Source: Sphingobacteriaceae bacterium (GTDB taxonomy: Bacteria > Bacteroidota > Bacteroidia > Sphingobacteriales > Sphingobacteriaceae). Taken from it: a stretch of 64,000 nt of DNA. Position numbers and translations under genes: made by a program. The DNA lies in the NCBI GenBank assembly GCA_947479815.1, contig CANKAT010000008.1, forward strand, positions 1-64,000, given 5' to 3'. The notes beneath the pieces are model-generated. The model was not told where the DNA came from. It worked only from the letters and a program-made list of their open reading frames with translations, and did no database searches. This document shows positions 18,505-31,213 of the stretch, one piece after another; within the stretch, counting starts at the first letter, position 1; each line of letters starts with the position of its first letter.

Positions 18505-18948
18505 ATGGCAAAAGAAGTCGGTGCTTTAATAAAGTTACAGATCAAGGGCGGCGCTGCAAATCCATCTCCACCAGTAGGTCCCGCTTTGGGAGCAAAAGGT
18601 GTGAACATCATGGAGTTTTGTAAGCAATTCAATGCACGTACCCAAGATAAGCCTGGTAAAGTTTTACCGGTTGTAATCACTGTATATGTTGACAAGTCAT
18701 TTGATTTTATCATTAAAACTCCTCCTGTAGCTATCCAATTATTAGATGCAACAGGTTTAAAGAGTGGTTCAGCAGAGCCTAACCGTAAAAAAGTTTCCAG
18801 TGTAAGTTGGAATCAGGTTGAAAGCATTGCTAAAGATAAAATGACCGACTTGAATGCATTTACTGTCGAGTCAGCCATGAAAATGGTTGCAGGTACAGCA
18901 CGCAGTATGGGAATTACCGTTAGCGGTGATGCACCCTGGAACAATTAA
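18505..18948 (+). CDS. rplK: 50S ribosomal protein L11
   Basis: [34 protein letters not shown]. Confidence 0.99.
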   Translation: MAKEVGALIKLQIKGGAANPSPPVGPALGAKGVNIMEFCKQFNARTQDKPGKVLPVVITVYVDKSFDFIIKTPPVAIQLLDATGLKSGSAEPNRKKVSSVSWNQVESIAKDKMTDLNAFTVESAMKMVAGTARSMGITVSGDAPWNN

Positions 18949-18970
18949 TTATACAAAATCAGTTTAAGAA

Positions 18971-19669
18971 GTGGCTAGATTAACAAAAAATCAAAAACAG
19001 GCACATTCAAAAATTGAGGCAGGTAAAGCATATACTTTAACTCAGGCTGCGGCATTAGTTAAAGATATTACCACTACCAAATTTGATGCATCGGTTGACC
19101 TGGACGTACGCTTAGGCGTTGATCCTCGTAAAGCGAATCAAATGGTAAGAGGTATTGCAACACTTCCTCATGGAACCGGTAAAACTGTCCGTGTTTTGGT
19201 ACTTTGTACTCCTGATAAGGAAGCAGAGGCTACAGCAGCAGGGGCAGATTTCGTAGGTTTAGATGAATATATTGCCAAAATAGAAGGTGGATGGACTGAC
19301 GTTGATATCATTATTACCATGCCTAGTGTTATGGCAAAAGTAGGTAAACTCGGCCGTGTTTTAGGTCCGCGTAACCTTATGCCAAACCCTAAATCAGGAA
19401 CCGTGACCACAGATGTGGGTAAAGCAGTTAGTGATGTTAAAGGTGGTAAGATCGATTTCAAAGTTGACAAAACAGGAATCATTCATACTTCGATCGGAAA
19501 AGTATCATTTGATGCGGATAAAATTTATGAAAATGCGTTGGAAGTAATTCAAACGATTTCTAAATTGAAACCATCAGCAGCAAAAGGAACTTATTTCAAG
19601 AGTATTCATATCTCTTCGACAATGAGTCCGGGAATCGAAATTGAAACTAAATCAGTAGCGGGAATCTAA
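18971..19669 (+). CDS. rplA: 50S ribosomal protein L1
   Basis: GTG start; [20 protein letters not shown]. Confidence 0.99.
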   Translation: MARLTKNQKQAHSKIEAGKAYTLTQAAALVKDITTTKFDASVDLDVRLGVDPRKANQMVRGIATLPHGTGKTVRVLVLCTPDKEAEATAAGADFVGLDEYIAKIEGGWTDVDIIITMPSVMAKVGKLGRVLGPRNLMPNPKSGTVTTDVGKAVSDVKGGKIDFKVDKTGIIHTSIGKVSFDADKIYENALEVIQTISKLKPSAAKGTYFKSIHISSTMSPGIEIETKSVAGI

Positions 19670-19671
19670 TC

Positions 19672-20190
19672 ATGAGAAAAGAAGAAAAACACGAAGTTGT
19701 TCTTGCTTTAACAGAGACGATTGCTGAGTATGGTAATTTTTATATTACCGACACCGCAAACCTGTCTGTAGCAAAAGTAAATGATATTCGCCGCAAATGT
19801 TTCGAGAACGGTATCAAAATGCAGGTTGCTAAAAACAAACTGATCAGAAAGGCCATGGAGGCATCTAAAGGTGATTTTAGTGAAATGTTTGAAGTACTTA
19901 AGGGATCATCCTCTATTTTATTCTCAAAGACAGCAAATGCTCCGGCAAAGTTGATCAAGCAATTGAGAAGAACGGGTGATAAACCGGTACTTAAAGCTGC
20001 ATATATTGATTCATCTATTTTCATTGGTGATAATCAGTTAGAGGCCCTGGTAAACCTTAAATCTAAGGAAGAATTAGTGGCTGACATCATTGCATTGCTA
20101 CAATCTCCAGCTAAAAATGTTATTTCAGGCTTACAGTCTGGTGGTAACAAACTTGCAGGAATTGTTAAAACATTACAAGAAAGAGGTTAA
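19672..20190 (+). CDS. rplJ: 50S ribosomal protein L10
   Basis: Position between rplA and rplL; L10 fold (KLIRKAMEASK...SSSILFSKTANAPAKLIKQLRR). Confidence 0.97.
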   Translation: MRKEEKHEVVLALTETIAEYGNFYITDTANLSVAKVNDIRRKCFENGIKMQVAKNKLIRKAMEASKGDFSEMFEVLKGSSSILFSKTANAPAKLIKQLRRTGDKPVLKAAYIDSSIFIGDNQLEALVNLKSKEELVADIIALLQSPAKNVISGLQSGGNKLAGIVKTLQERG

Positions 20191-20249
20191 CGGGCACCTA
20201 AAAGTTCGATTAAATTATTCAAGTACAGAAATTTTAAAATTAAAATAAA

Positions 20250-20630
20250 ATGGCAGATTTAAAATCGTTTGCTGAGCAATTAGTAAACTTAACAGTAAAA
20301 GAAGTTAATGAATTAGCTCAAATCCTTAAAGATGAGTATGGTATTCAGCCTGCTGCAGCAGCAGTAGCAGTGGCAGCAGTTGGTGGTGGTGGTGATGCAC
20401 CAGCAGCAGCAGCAGAACAAACGTCTTTCGATGTAATTTTGAAAGAAGCAGGTGGTGCTAAATTAGGAGTTGTAAAACTTGTAAAAGACCTTACCGGTTT
20501 AGGTTTGAAAGAAGCTAAGGATTTAGTTGATGGAGCACCAAAAGAAGTTAAAACTGGTGTTGATAAAGCAGAAGCTGAGTCATTGAAAAAAGCATTAGAA
20601 GAAGCTGGTGCTACTGTTGAGATTAAGTAA
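20250..20630 (+). CDS. rplL: 50S ribosomal protein L7/L12
   Basis: Ala-rich hinge; [41 protein letters not shown]. Confidence 0.99.
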   Translation: MADLKSFAEQLVNLTVKEVNELAQILKDEYGIQPAAAAVAVAAVGGGGDAPAAAAEQTSFDVILKEAGGAKLGVVKLVKDLTGLGLKEAKDLVDGAPKEVKTGVDKAEAESLKKALEEAGATVEIK

Positions 20631-20653
20631 TTCTTAACTCATAAATTATGGTT

Positions 20654-20679
20654 TAGACCCCGATTTTCGTCGGGGTCTA
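20654..20679 (+). promoter_or_regulatory. Hairpin in the rplL-rpoB gap (attenuator/processing-site candidate)
   Basis: TAGACCCCGA-ttttcg-TCGGGGTCTA; no U-tract. Confidence 0.6.
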
Positions 20680-20777
20680 TTGCCATTTGTATAATACCCA
20701 TTGTGTGTATGATCTACATCGCCTAAATATTGGCAAAACAGGTCGCAGTTTATTTACTAAACTAAATTCTCAATCCC

Positions 20778-23700
20778 TTGGCAAACAAAATTAAGCACAA
20801 CGAAAGAGTAAATTTTGCTACCAGTAAGCATGTAATGGATTATCCTGATTTTCTGGATGTTCAGTTACAATCTTTCAAGGAATTTTTTCAGCTAGAAACC
20901 ACTTCAGACAACCGTCATCAGGAAGGTTTGTTTAAAGTTTTCTCCGAAAATTTTCCGATCTCTGATTCAAGAAATATATTTGTTTTAGAATTTCTTGATT
21001 ATTTCATTGATCCCCCGCGCTATGACATACATGAATGTATTGAGCGTGGTTTAACGTATAGCGTTCCTTTAAAGGCTAAGCTTCGCTTATCTTGTAATGA
21101 TGCGGAACATGAAGATTTTGAAACAATAGTTCAGGATGTTTATTTGGGAACTATCCCGTACATGACTCCTAAAGGAACCTTTGTGATAAATGGCGCAGAA
21201 CGCGTAATCGTTTCTCAATTACACCGCTCTCCGGGAGTATTCTTCGGCCAAAGTCGTCATACAAACGGTACCAAATTGTATTCAGCCCGTGTAATTCCTT
21301 TCAAAGGTTCCTGGATCGAGTTTGCAACCGACGTTAATAATGTCATGTACGCATACATCGATCGTAAGAAAAAATTCCCGGTTACCACCTTATTGCGTGC
21401 AATCGGTTATGATTCTGATAAGGATATTCTTGAATTATTTGAATTAGCGGATGAAGTAAAAGTTAGCAAATCTGGCTTGAAAAAAGCCGTGGGTCGCAAA
21501 CTTGCAGCAAGAGTGCTCAAGAAATGGGTCGAAGATTTTGTGGATGAAGATACCGGTGAAGTTGTTTCAATTGATCGTAATGAGATCATCATGGAACGTG
21601 AAACCGTTTTAGAAGACGAGCATATCGATATGATCATCGAAGCTGGTGTTAAAACAATTATCCTTACCAAAGAGGATGCTGTGAACAGCGGTGATTATAC
21701 TATTATATACAATACTTTACAAAAAGATACTTCAAATTCTGAGAAGGAAGCGGTAGAACATATCTATCGTCAACTACGTAATGCTGAACCACCTGATGAA
21801 GAAACCGCCCGTGGTATCATCGATCGTTTATTCTTCTCTGATAAGAGATATGATCTTGGTGATGTAGGTCGTTACCGCATCAATCGTAAATTGAAATTAA
21901 GTACTCCTGTTGAAACTAAAGTTTTAACCAAGCAGGATATCATTGCCATTGTTAAGTATCTGATCAAATTGATCAACTCTAAAGCAGAGGTGGATGATAT
22001 TGATCACTTGTCAAACCGTCGTGTACGTACTGTTGGTGAACAACTATATGCACAGTTCGGTGTTGGTCTAGCCCGTATGGCTCGTACCATTCGTGAACGA
22101 ATGAACATTCGTGATAACGAAGTATTTACACCAACTGACTTGATCAATGCACGTACATTATCCTCGGTGATCAACTCGTTTTTCGGAACCAATCAGTTGT
22201 CACAGTTCATGGACCAAACCAATCCTCTTGCAGAAATCACGCACAAGCGTCGTCTTTCAGCCTTAGGCCCAGGTGGTCTTTCTCGTGAGCGTGCAGGTTT
22301 TGAGGTTCGTGACGTTCATTATACTCATTATGGCCGTTTATGTACTATTGAAACTCCAGAGGGTCCGAATATTGGTTTGATATCTTCTCTTTGTGTTCAT
22401 GCTAAGATTAATAACCTTGGTTTTATCGAAACTCCTTATCGTAAGGTTGAGGATGGTCGTGTAGTAGTTGAAGAACCTGTAATTTACCTTTCTGCAGAAG
22501 ATGAAGAAGGAAAAACTATTGGTCAGGCAAATGCAGTATACGATGATAAAGGTAATTTTGAAACTCCGAATGTAAAGGCGCGTTATGAAGGTGACTTCCC
22601 AATAATTGAGCCTAAGAAGTTAGATTTAATGGACATTGCTCCAAATCAGATCACTTCTATTGCTGCATCATTGATTCCTTTCCTGGAGCATGATGATGCT
22701 AACCGTGCATTGATGGGATCCAACATGCAACGTCAGGCTGTACCTTTGTTACGTCCTGAAGCTCCAATTGTTGGAACTGGTCTTGAAGGCCGTGTTGCAC
22801 GTGATTCACGTACACTTATTAATGCTGAAGGCACTGGGGTTGTTGAATATGTTGATGCCAATGAGATCCGTATTCGTTATGAAAGAAATGATGACGATGT
22901 TCTTGTATCTTTTGAAGGTGAAGTTAAATCATATCGCCTGATCAAGTTCAAAAAAACCAACCAGAGTACGTGTATCAATTTGAAGCCTATCGTAAGAAAA
23001 GGTCAGAAAGTTGAAAAAGGACAGGTTCTTTGCGAAGGTTATGCAACTCAGGATGGAGAATTAGCATTAGGAAGAAATCTTAAAGTTGCATTCATGCCTT
23101 GGCAAGGATTTAACTTTGAGGATGCGATTGTAATTTCAGAGCGTGTTGTTTCACAAGATATCTTTACTTCTTTACATATTGAAGAATTTGAATTAGAAGT
23201 TCGTGATACAAAACGTGGTGAAGAAGAATTAACTCCTGATATTCCTAACGTTTCAGAAGAAGCTACTAAAGATCTTGACGAAAACGGAATTATCCGTGTT
23301 GGAGCTGAGATTAAAGAAGGTGATATTCTGATTGGTAAGATCACTCCAAAAGGAGAGTCTGATCCTTCACCTGAAGAAAAACTTTTACGTGCAATCTTTG
23401 GTGACAAAGCAGGTGATGTGAAGGATGCATCGTTGAAAACTCCACCGTCTATTCATGGTGTAGTTATCGATACTAAATTATTTTCACGTGCTAAGAAAAC
23501 TACCAAACAAGAAGAGAAAGCTCTTATTGAGAAGTTAGATGCTAAGCACAATAAAGCAGTTAAGGAATTGAAAGAAACCTTAATTGAGAAATTGTTCGTT
23601 ATTGTGAATGGTAAAACATCACAGGGTGTATTTAATGTGTATAAAGAGCTGCTAGTAGCTAAAGGTGTAAAATTCACCCAGAAAATACTAACTGAACTTG

Positions 23701-24587
23701 AATATGCAAACGTGAACCCAACTAAATGGACAACTGATGAAGACAAGAATGAGCTAATCAAACAAACTCTTCACAACTACAACATAAAGCTGAACGAAGA
23801 ACTTGGTGCTTACAAGCGTGATAAGTTTGCGATCAGTGTAGGTGATGAGCTTCCATCAGGAATTGTACAAATGGCGAAAGTTTATGTTGCTAAAAAACGT
23901 AAGCTGAAAGTAGGTGATAAAATGGCTGGTCGTCACGGAAATAAGGGTATTGTTGCAAGAATCGTTCGCGATGAAGACATGCCTTTCCTTGAAGACGGAA
24001 CTCCGGTGGATATAGTACTTAATCCACTTGGTGTACCATCACGTATGAACCTTGGACAAATCTATGAGACCGTTTTAGGATGGGCTGGTAAGGAACTTGG
24101 AATGAAGTTCGCTACACCAATCTTTGATGGAGCATCTCATGATGAAGTTGAAGAATGGGTTGATAAAGCTGGAATTCCTAAGTCAGGAAGAACCTACTTA
24201 TACAATGGTTTAACCGGAGATCGTTTTGATCAGCAGACAACAGTTGGTATTATTTATATGCTGAAATTGGGTCACATGGTTGATGATAAAATGCACGCCC
24301 GTTCAATCGGACCATATTCATTGATTACACAACAGCCATTGGGTGGTAAAGCCCAGTTTGGTGGTCAGCGTTTCGGTGAGATGGAGGTTTGGGCTCTAGA
24401 AGCATTTGGTGCTGCCAACATCCTTCAGGAAATACTTACTGTTAAGTCTGATGATGTGGTAGGACGTGCAAAAACCTACGAAGCAATCGTTAAAGGTGAA
24501 AACCTTCCAACTCCATCAGTTCCTGAATCATTCAATGTATTGGTACATGAATTAAGAGGTTTAGGTTTGGATATCACATTGGATTAA
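20778..24587 (+). CDS. rpoB: DNA-directed RNA polymerase subunit beta
   Basis: 1269 aa; TTG start; canonical motifs ([46 protein letters not shown]). Confidence 0.99.
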   Translation: MANKIKHNERVNFATSKHVMDYPDFLDVQLQSFKEFFQLETTSDNRHQEGLFKVFSENFPISDSRNIFVLEFLDYFIDPPRYDIHECIERGLTYSVPLKAKLRLSCNDAEHEDFETIVQDVYLGTIPYMTPKGTFVINGAERVIVSQLHRSPGVFFGQSRHTNGTKLYSARVIPFKGSWIEFATDVNNVMYAYIDRKKKFPVTTLLRAIGYDSDKDILELFELADEVKVSKSGLKKAVGRKLAARVLKKWVEDFVDEDTGEVVSIDRNEIIMERETVLEDEHIDMIIEAGVKTIILTKEDAVNSGDYTIIYNTLQKDTSNSEKEAVEHIYRQLRNAEPPDEETARGIIDRLFFSDKRYDLGDVGRYRINRKLKLSTPVETKVLTKQDIIAIVKYLIKLINSKAEVDDIDHLSNRRVRTVGEQLYAQFGVGLARMARTIRERMNIRDNEVFTPTDLINARTLSSVINSFFGTNQLSQFMDQTNPLAEITHKRRLSALGPGGLSRERAGFEVRDVHYTHYGRLCTIETPEGPNIGLISSLCVHAKINNLGFIETPYRKVEDGRVVVEEPVIYLSAEDEEGKTIGQANAVYDDKGNFETPNVKARYEGDFPIIEPKKLDLMDIAPNQITSIAASLIPFLEHDDANRALMGSNMQRQAVPLLRPEAPIVGTGLEGRVARDSRTLINAEGTGVVEYVDANEIRIRYERNDDDVLVSFEGEVKSYRLIKFKKTNQSTCINLKPIVRKGQKVEKGQVLCEGYATQDGELALGRNLKVAFMPWQGFNFEDAIVISERVVSQDIFTSLHIEEFELEVRDTKRGEEELTPDIPNVSEEATKDLDENGIIRVGAEIKEGDILIGKITPKGESDPSPEEKLLRAIFGDKAGDVKDASLKTPPSIHGVVIDTKLFSRAKKTTKQEEKALIEKLDAKHNKAVKELKETLIEKLFVIVNGKTSQGVFNVYKELLVAKGVKFTQKILTELEYANVNPTKWTTDEDKNELIKQTLHNYNIKLNEELGAYKRDKFAISVGDELPSGIVQMAKVYVAKKRKLKVGDKMAGRHGNKGIVARIVRDEDMPFLEDGTPVDIVLNPLGVPSRMNLGQIYETVLGWAGKELGMKFATPIFDGASHDEVEEWVDKAGIPKSGRTYLYNGLTGDRFDQQTTVGIIYMLKLGHMVDDKMHARSIGPYSLITQQPLGGKAQFGGQRFGEMEVWALEAFGAANILQEILTVKSDDVVGRAKTYEAIVKGENLPTPSVPESFNVLVHELRGLGLDITLD

Positions 24588-24660
24588 GTTAAAAGTTATA
24601 AGTTGTAAGTAATAAGTTTCGACCCATTTACTTACAACTTACAACTCAAGACTTACAACT
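24583..24660. repeat. Heptamer-phased inverted array C between rpoB and rpoC
   Basis: attaagt taaaagt tataagt tgtaagt aataagt (24583-24617), core ttcgacccattt, acttaca acttaca actcaag acttaca act (24630-24660). Confidence 0.82.
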
Positions 24661-24671
24661 AAAAAAAAGCT

Positions 24672-27600
24672 ATGTCTTACAAGAAAGATAATAAAATCAA
24701 AAGTAATTTCACCTCGATAACCATTAGTTTAGCTTCTCCTGAATCAATCCTGGAGCGTTCAAGCGGTGAGGTGTTAAAGCCGGAAACTATCAACTACCGG
24801 ACTTACAAACCTGAGCGTGATGGCTTATTCTGCGAGCGTATTTTCGGTCCCGTAAAGGATTACGAATGTCATTGCGGTAAATATAAGCGTATCCGTTACA
24901 AAGGTATTGTCTGCGACCGTTGTGGTGTTGAAGTAACTGAAAAGAAAGTACGTCGTGAGCGTATGGGACACATCAATCTTGTGGTTCCTGTTGCACACAT
25001 CTGGTATTTCCGTTCATTGCCAAATAAGATCGGTTATTTGTTAGGTTTACCTACCAAAAAACTAGATTTAATCATTTATTATGAGCGTTATGTTGTTATT
25101 CAGCCTGGATTAAAAGAGGCAGACGGTATTCTGAAAATGGACTTCTTAACAGAAGAAGAATATTTGGATATCTTGGATACCTTACCAAAAGAAAACCAAT
25201 ATCTTGATGATAAAGACCCTGAGAAATTCATCGCAAAGATGGGTGCTGAGGCTCTTCAAGATCTTTTAGGTCGTTTGGATCTGGATCAGCAGTCTTATGA
25301 CCTTCGTCATCAGGCAGCAACTGAAACTTCACAACAGCGTAAAACTGAGGCCTTGAAACGCCTTCAGGTTGTAGAAGCTTTCCGTGGTGCAAATACCCGT
25401 ATTGAGAATAATCCAGAATGGATGATCGTTAAGATCGTTCCGGTTATTCCACCTGAATTACGTCCTTTGGTTCCTTTAGAAGGCGGTCGTTTTGCAACTT
25501 CCGATTTGAATGATCTTTACCGTCGTGTAATTATTCGTAACAATCGTTTGAAGCGTTTGATCGAGATCAAAGCTCCAGAAGTAATTTTACGTAACGAGAA
25601 GCGTATGCTTCAGGAGTCTGTCGATTCACTTTTTGACAACTCACGTAAAGTTAATGCAGTTAAAACAGAAGGTAATCGTGCTTTAAAATCACTTTCAGAC
25701 ATTCTGAAGGGCAAGCAAGGTCGTTTCCGTCAAAACTTACTTGGTAAACGTGTAGATTATTCAGCACGTTCAGTAATTGTTGTTGGACCGAACCTGAAAT
25801 TGCATGAATGTGGTTTACCTAAAGATATGGCTGCCGAGCTGTTCAAACCATTTATCATTCGTAAAATGATTGAAAGAGGAGTGGTAAAAACGGTAAAATC
25901 AGCTAAAAAGATCGTTGATCGTAAAGATCCAATTGTTTGGGATATTCTTGAAAATGTATTGAAAGGTCACCCGGTATTATTAAACCGTGCGCCGACATTG
26001 CACCGTTTAGGTATCCAGTCTTTCCAGCCAAAATTGGTTGAAGGTAAAGCAATTCAATTACACCCATTAGTTTGTACTGCATTCAACGCGGATTTTGACG
26101 GTGACCAGATGGCGGTGCATTTACCTTTAGGTAATGCTGCAATCTTGGAAGCCCAAATGCTGATGCTTGCTTCGCACAACATTCTAAATCCTGCAAATGG
26201 TACTCCGATCACCGTGCCTTCACAGGATATGGTTTTGGGTCTTTATTATATTACTAAAGGCCGTAGAACTGACGAAGGTCGTGTTGTTTTAGGACAGGAT
26301 CAAACTTTCTATTCTCCTGAAGAAGTTATCATTGCTTATAATGAGCGTAAAATAGATCTTCATGCATTCATTAAGGTTAAAGCCTTTGTGAAAGAAAAGG
26401 ATGGTAGTATCGTCAATAAAATTATTGAAACAACTGTTGGACGTGTTCTCTTTAACCAGAGAGTTCCGGTTGAGGTTGGATATATCAATGAACTCCTTAC
26501 CAAAAAATCACTTCGTGATATCATTGGGGATGTAGTGAAAAACACTGGTATGGCTCGTGCAGCACAATTTCTTGATGATATCAAGGAATTAGGTTTCCAG
26601 ATGGCATTCCAGGGAGGTCTTTCCTTTAATCTTCAGGATCTTAATATTCCTGCAGAAAAGGCCCACCTAATCGAACAAGCGAGTAAGGAAGTTGAAGAAG
26701 TAATGAATAACTATAACATGGGTTTCATTACCAACAACGAACGTTACAACCAGATCATCGATATCTGGACTCGTATCAATAACCGTTTGACTGCCAATGT
26801 GATGAATCAGCTTTCGAGCGATAATCAGGGCTTCAATTCAGTATATATGATGCTTGATTCAGGAGCCCGTGGTTCTAAAGAGCAAATTCGTCAGCTATGC
26901 GGTATGCGTGGTTTGATGGCTAAACCTCAGAAATCAGGTTCAGGTGGAGAGATCATTGAAAATCCAATTCTTTCTAACTTTAAAGAAGGATTATCGGTAT
27001 TAGAGTATTTCATTTCTACTCACGGTGCTCGTAAAGGTTTGGCTGATACGGCATTAAAGACTGCGGATGCTGGTTACTTAACTCGTCGTTTGCATGATGT
27101 AGCTCAAGATATGATTGTTGGTGAGACTGATTGTGGTACATTGAGAGGAATTTATACAACTGCATTGAAAGATAATGAAGATGTTGTTGAGCCTTTATAT
27201 GACCGTATCTTAGGTAGAACCAGTTTGCATGATGTTTATGATCCATTGACAAATGAATTATTAGTTTCTGCTGGTGAGGATATTGAAGAGCATATTGCTG
27301 TTGAAATTGAAAACTCTCCACTTGAGGGAATAGAAATTCGTTCAGTTCTTACTTGCGAAAGTAAGCGTGGTGTTTGTGCCTTATGTTACGGACGTAACCT
27401 TGCAACCGGTAAACGTGTGCAGATGGGTGAGGCTGTTGGTGTTATTGCAGCTCAGTCTATTGGTGAGCCTGGAACACAGTTAACATTACGTACATTCCAC
27501 GTGGGTGGTACTGCTTCGAACATTGCTGCTGAATCTCAGATCAATGCTAAGTTTGATGGCGTAATTGAGTTTGAAAACGTTAGGACTGTTAGTCACGAAA

Positions 27601-28958
27601 CTACGGAAGGAACTCTTGAAGTTGTCTTAGGACGTTCAGGTGAATTCCGTATCGTTGAGCCAGGTACTAATAAAATGATCATGTCTAACAACATTCCTTA
27701 TGGTGCATTTTTGTATGTTAAGGATGGTGCTAAGATCTCTAAAGGCGACAAAATCTGTAGTTGGGATCCATATAATGCAGTTATTATTTCAGAATTTGAA
27801 GGTAAGGCTGAATTTGAGGCAATCATCGAAGGTGTTACTTTCCGTGAAGAATCTGATGAGCAAACGGGTCACAGAGAGAAAGTTATCATTGACACGCGTG
27901 ACAAAACCAAGAATCCAGTTATCCGTGTAGCGGATAAAAAGGGTAATGGTATTAAAGGATATAATATTCCGGTAGGTGCACACATTGCTGTTGAAGAGAA
28001 TGAAAAAGTGAAAATCGGACAGATTATTGCTAAAATTCCTCGTTCAACTGGTAAAACAAGAGATATTACAGGTGGTTTGCCTCGTGTAACCGAATTATTC
28101 GAAGCTCGTAATCCTTCAAACCCTGCAGTTGTTACTGAAATCGATGGTGTTGTAACCTTAGGTGGTGTTAAGCGTGGTAATCGTGAAATGTCAATCGAGT
28201 CGAAAGACGGACAAGTTAAGAAATACCTTGTTCCATTGTCTAAACACATTCTTGTTCAGGATAATGACTTTGTGAAAGCTGGAATGCCTTTATCAGACGG
28301 ATCAATTTCACCTGCTGATATTTTATCAATTAAAGGACCAGCAGCGGTTCAGGAATATCTTGTTAATGGTATTCAGGAAGTATATCGTTTGCAAGGTGTG
28401 AAGATCAATGATAAGCACTTTGAAACCATCGTTCACCAAATGATGCAAAAAGTGATGATTGAAGATGCCGGTGATACCCGTTTCCTTGAAAAGGAATTGG
28501 TTGATCGTTGGGATTTCCAATTGGAGAACGATGAAATATATGATAAGAGAATTGTAACTGATCCAGGAGAATCTGTTAATTTGAAATCTGGTCAGATCAT
28601 TTCAGTACGTAAATTAAGGGATGAAAATTCTGTTCTTAAGCGTAAGGATTTGAAGCTTGTTGAAACTCGTGATGCAATTGCAGCCACTTCAAGTCAAATG
28701 TTGCAAGGTATTACTCGTGCTTCATTGGGAACTAAATCATTCATCTCTGCAGCTTCCTTCCAGGAAACTACTAAGGTATTGAATGAGGCAGCGATTAGTG
28801 GAAAACGTGATAATCTGTTAGGTTTGAAAGAGAATGTGATCGTAGGTCACCTGATACCTTCAGGAACAGGATTACGTCAATACGAACGTATCATTGTAGG
28901 TTCACAAGATGAATATGATAAATTAATGGCTTCCAAACAGGAAGAAGTGGAGGCATAA
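24672..28958 (+). CDS. rpoC: DNA-directed RNA polymerase subunit beta'
   Basis: 1428 aa; [12 protein letters not shown] catalytic motif; [22 protein letters not shown] zinc site. Confidence 0.99.
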   Translation: MSYKKDNKIKSNFTSITISLASPESILERSSGEVLKPETINYRTYKPERDGLFCERIFGPVKDYECHCGKYKRIRYKGIVCDRCGVEVTEKKVRRERMGHINLVVPVAHIWYFRSLPNKIGYLLGLPTKKLDLIIYYERYVVIQPGLKEADGILKMDFLTEEEYLDILDTLPKENQYLDDKDPEKFIAKMGAEALQDLLGRLDLDQQSYDLRHQAATETSQQRKTEALKRLQVVEAFRGANTRIENNPEWMIVKIVPVIPPELRPLVPLEGGRFATSDLNDLYRRVIIRNNRLKRLIEIKAPEVILRNEKRMLQESVDSLFDNSRKVNAVKTEGNRALKSLSDILKGKQGRFRQNLLGKRVDYSARSVIVVGPNLKLHECGLPKDMAAELFKPFIIRKMIERGVVKTVKSAKKIVDRKDPIVWDILENVLKGHPVLLNRAPTLHRLGIQSFQPKLVEGKAIQLHPLVCTAFNADFDGDQMAVHLPLGNAAILEAQMLMLASHNILNPANGTPITVPSQDMVLGLYYITKGRRTDEGRVVLGQDQTFYSPEEVIIAYNERKIDLHAFIKVKAFVKEKDGSIVNKIIETTVGRVLFNQRVPVEVGYINELLTKKSLRDIIGDVVKNTGMARAAQFLDDIKELGFQMAFQGGLSFNLQDLNIPAEKAHLIEQASKEVEEVMNNYNMGFITNNERYNQIIDIWTRINNRLTANVMNQLSSDNQGFNSVYMMLDSGARGSKEQIRQLCGMRGLMAKPQKSGSGGEIIENPILSNFKEGLSVLEYFISTHGARKGLADTALKTADAGYLTRRLHDVAQDMIVGETDCGTLRGIYTTALKDNEDVVEPLYDRILGRTSLHDVYDPLTNELLVSAGEDIEEHIAVEIENSPLEGIEIRSVLTCESKRGVCALCYGRNLATGKRVQMGEAVGVIAAQSIGEPGTQLTLRTFHVGGTASNIAAESQINAKFDGVIEFENVRTVSHETTEGTLEVVLGRSGEFRIVEPGTNKMIMSNNIPYGAFLYVKDGAKISKGDKICSWDPYNAVIISEFEGKAEFEAIIEGVTFREESDEQTGHREKVIIDTRDKTKNPVIRVADKKGNGIKGYNIPVGAHIAVEENEKVKIGQIIAKIPRSTGKTRDITGGLPRVTELFEARNPSNPAVVTEIDGVVTLGGVKRGNREMSIESKDGQVKKYLVPLSKHILVQDNDFVKAGMPLSDGSISPADILSIKGPAAVQEYLVNGIQEVYRLQGVKINDKHFETIVHQMMQKVMIEDAGDTRFLEKELVDRWDFQLENDEIYDKRIVTDPGESVNLKSGQIISVRKLRDENSVLKRKDLKLVETRDAIAATSSQMLQGITRASLGTKSFISAASFQETTKVLNEAAISGKRDNLLGLKENVIVGHLIPSGTGLRQYERIIVGSQDEYDKLMASKQEEVEA

Positions 28959-28973
28959 TTCACACCATGTTTC

Positions 28974-29008
28974 AAAAAAAAGTCCTTCTGAAAAGAAGGA
29001 CTTTTTTT
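28974..29008 (+). terminator. Rho-independent terminator after rpoC
   Basis: AAAAAAAAGTCCTTCT-gaaa-AGAAGGACTTTTTTT. Confidence 0.9.
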
Positions 29009-29048
29009 ATTTCATTAAAAATGATTTCAGAATTAATAACTTTAGGGT

Positions 29049-29363
29049 ATGGAAGAACAGAACATTGAAAATCAATTAAACATTGAGCTTTCTGAAGAAG
29101 TTGCAGAAGGCATATACTCCAACCTAGCGGTTATCACTCATTCAAATACTGAGTTTGTTGTAGATTTTATCCGGGTTATGCCTGGTGTTCCTAAAGCACG
29201 TGTAAAATCGAGGATAGTATTAACTCCAGAGCATGCAAAGCGATTTCTGGTTGCTCTTGAAGAAAATGTTGAGAAATTTGAAGCCCTGAATGGCCGCATT
29301 AAGATCAATGAAGGTCAGCCAGGGATACCTATGAATTTTGGTGGTCCTACAGCACAAGCATAA
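29049..29363 (+). CDS. DUF3467 protein
   Basis: 104 aa; YSNLAVITHSNTEFVVDFIRVMPGVPKARVKSRIVLTPEHAKRFLVALEENVEKFE. Confidence 0.9.
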   Translation: MEEQNIENQLNIELSEEVAEGIYSNLAVITHSNTEFVVDFIRVMPGVPKARVKSRIVLTPEHAKRFLVALEENVEKFEALNGRIKINEGQPGIPMNFGGPTAQA

Positions 29364-29564
29364 ATTGAGAAAGCATCTTAATAAATTGGTTTCAAAAAGG
29401 ATAGACGATTGATATTTTAGTTTTACAATTGGTATTGCAATTAGTTAAAGCTATTTTTTCAAAAATTGAGGTTCTGAAATTTTTGGAAATTTTACCCGTA
29501 ATGAGCACTATTTCTTTTCTATTCTTATTCTTTAATTTTTTTGCACCTCGATCTCAAGATGTTA

Positions 29565-30470
29565 TTAAAGGATGGAATTCAGGTGCTGAATAATTGGTTC
29601 GAGTTCATCAGGCTTATACCATTTGATATCTTCAGATTTCTTGAACCAGGTTAGTTGTCTTTTAGCAAATCTTCTTGTATTCTGCTTGATTTTCTCAATC
29701 GCTTCTTCTCTATTGCTTTTGCCATCTAGGTAATTGAAGATTTCAGAATATCCAACAGTATTCAATGGGTTTAAATGTCGGAATGATTTCAGGCCTTCAA
29801 CCTCTTCAATCAACCCATCTTTGATCATTTGATCAACGCGAAGGTTTATTCTTTCATATACTATATTGCGATCGGTATTAAGCCCTATTTTGACAATATT
29901 AAATGGTCTTTGCTTTTTGATATTTGTTCTTAAGGATGAAAACGTTTTTCCGGTACTCTCAAATACTTCTAAAGCCCTGATAATGCGTTGCGGATTAAAG
30001 ATATCGACCTCTTTATAGTAAACAGGGTCAATTTTTTTTAGTCGATCTTGTAGAAATTTAATCCCCTTTTCTTCTAATATTGTATTAAAATAGGTGCGAA
30101 TTTCTTCTGAAGCTATGGGTAATTGATCAAAACCATGGCTTACTGCGTTAATAAATAGTCCGGAGCCACCCGCCATAATTACCTGGTCATGATCGAGAAA
30201 TAATTTATTGATCAATTCAATAGATTCTTTTTCAAAATCACCAGCATTAAATTGATCTAGAATGGAATGGCTATTGATCAAATGATGTTTAACTTCCTTT
30301 AGTTCTACTTCTGAAGGTTTGGCTGTGCCAATGTTCATTTCCCTGTAAAACTGTCGAGAATCGGCTGAAATAATCTCTGTTTTAAAGTGTTTTGCCAGAC
30401 TTATGGCTAATGATGTTTTGCCAATTGCGGTTGGGCCTGCGATAATGATCAATGTTTTGCTCATTAGCAA
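29565..30470 (-). CDS. miaA: tRNA dimethylallyltransferase
   Basis: IIIAGPTAIGKTSLAISLAKHFKTEIISADSRQFYREMNIGTAKPS. Confidence 0.97.
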   Translation of the reverse strand: MLMSKTLIIIAGPTAIGKTSLAISLAKHFKTEIISADSRQFYREMNIGTAKPSEVELKEVKHHLINSHSILDQFNAGDFEKESIELINKLFLDHDQVIMAGGSGLFINAVSHGFDQLPIASEEIRTYFNTILEEKGIKFLQDRLKKIDPVYYKEVDIFNPQRIIRALEVFESTGKTFSSLRTNIKKQRPFNIVKIGLNTDRNIVYERINLRVDQMIKDGLIEEVEGLKSFRHLNPLNTVGYSEIFNYLDGKSNREEAIEKIKQNTRRFAKRQLTWFKKSEDIKWYKPDELEPIIQHLNSIL

Positions 30471-30484
30471 TCCCGTTTTATAAT

Positions 30485-31129
30485 TTAATATTCATCCTTT
30501 TGGATATCATCAGGATCATAACCATCATTATCTGAGAATTCATCCATGAATTCATCTTTTTCTTCTTCTTCTTCCTCCTCAGTTTCCTGCTCTGTATTTA
30601 TACCCATTTCGCTCATTTGTTCAAGCTCCTCTGCATCTTCAGGCTGAAAGTCAAGTTCATTTAAAAAATCAAAGTCTTCAGATACTGCAGTGGTTACAGA
30701 TGGAATAATTACGGTACCAGCAATTTTAGGTGCTTCACCCTGACTACGTGATACACAAGGATAGGTCTTTCCATTTTCTTCGTTAAGTATAATTTTTATG
30801 AGTTCAACATGAAAGTCAAATGGTCTGTCGAAGTTATAGGTATAATAAAATTTTTGATGAGGATCATCTATGAAACTGCTTAGTTTAGAATTCTCCATTG
30901 TAGCAACCCCATTATTGATTTTTCGTTGGTTTGGGAGGAAGGCAATTTCCTCTTTTTTTATCCATTGATCACTACTTACATAAAAAGAGGATGATACATC
31001 TGCATTGTATCCTGTTGATTGTTGGATAGCACGATGAAGGTCTTCAAATGTTTGATTGGATTTTATATCAATATCTCGTTCAATATCGTCATAATCTTCA
31101 AAAGAAACCTTAAATCTATAAATTGCCAT
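30485..31129 (-). CDS. Plasmid pRiA4b ORF-3-like family protein with acidic C-terminal tail
   Basis: YRFKVSFEDYDDIERDIDIKSNQTFEDLHRAIQQSTGY; Glu/Asp-rich C-terminus. Confidence 0.75.
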   Translation of the reverse strand: MAIYRFKVSFEDYDDIERDIDIKSNQTFEDLHRAIQQSTGYNADVSSSFYVSSDQWIKKEEIAFLPNQRKINNGVATMENSKLSSFIDDPHQKFYYTYNFDRPFDFHVELIKIILNEENGKTYPCVSRSQGEAPKIAGTVIIPSVTTAVSEDFDFLNELDFQPEDAEELEQMSEMGINTEQETEEEEEEEKDEFMDEFSDNDGYDPDDIQKDEY

Positions 31130-31213
31130 TTTTATTCTATTATTTTGTTAGTGTACAAAAATACTATTTGAAAAGATTGATTAGCATTTTTAAACTATTT
31201 TTTTGTCAGTATT

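Noticed and set aside
20349-20415. GCA-rich simple repeat in rplL
   Set aside because: Normal Ala-rich hinge of L7/L12.
23048-23407. Antisense 119-aa ORF in rpoB
   Set aside because: Ser-rich mirror of rpoB codons, no start context or homology features.
27016-27321. Antisense 101-aa ORF inside rpoC
   Set aside because: Low-complexity His/Gln translation opposite a well-supported CDS; codon-bias artefact. The same applies to most listed minus-strand ORFs inside rpoB/rpoC/tuf/dnaE.
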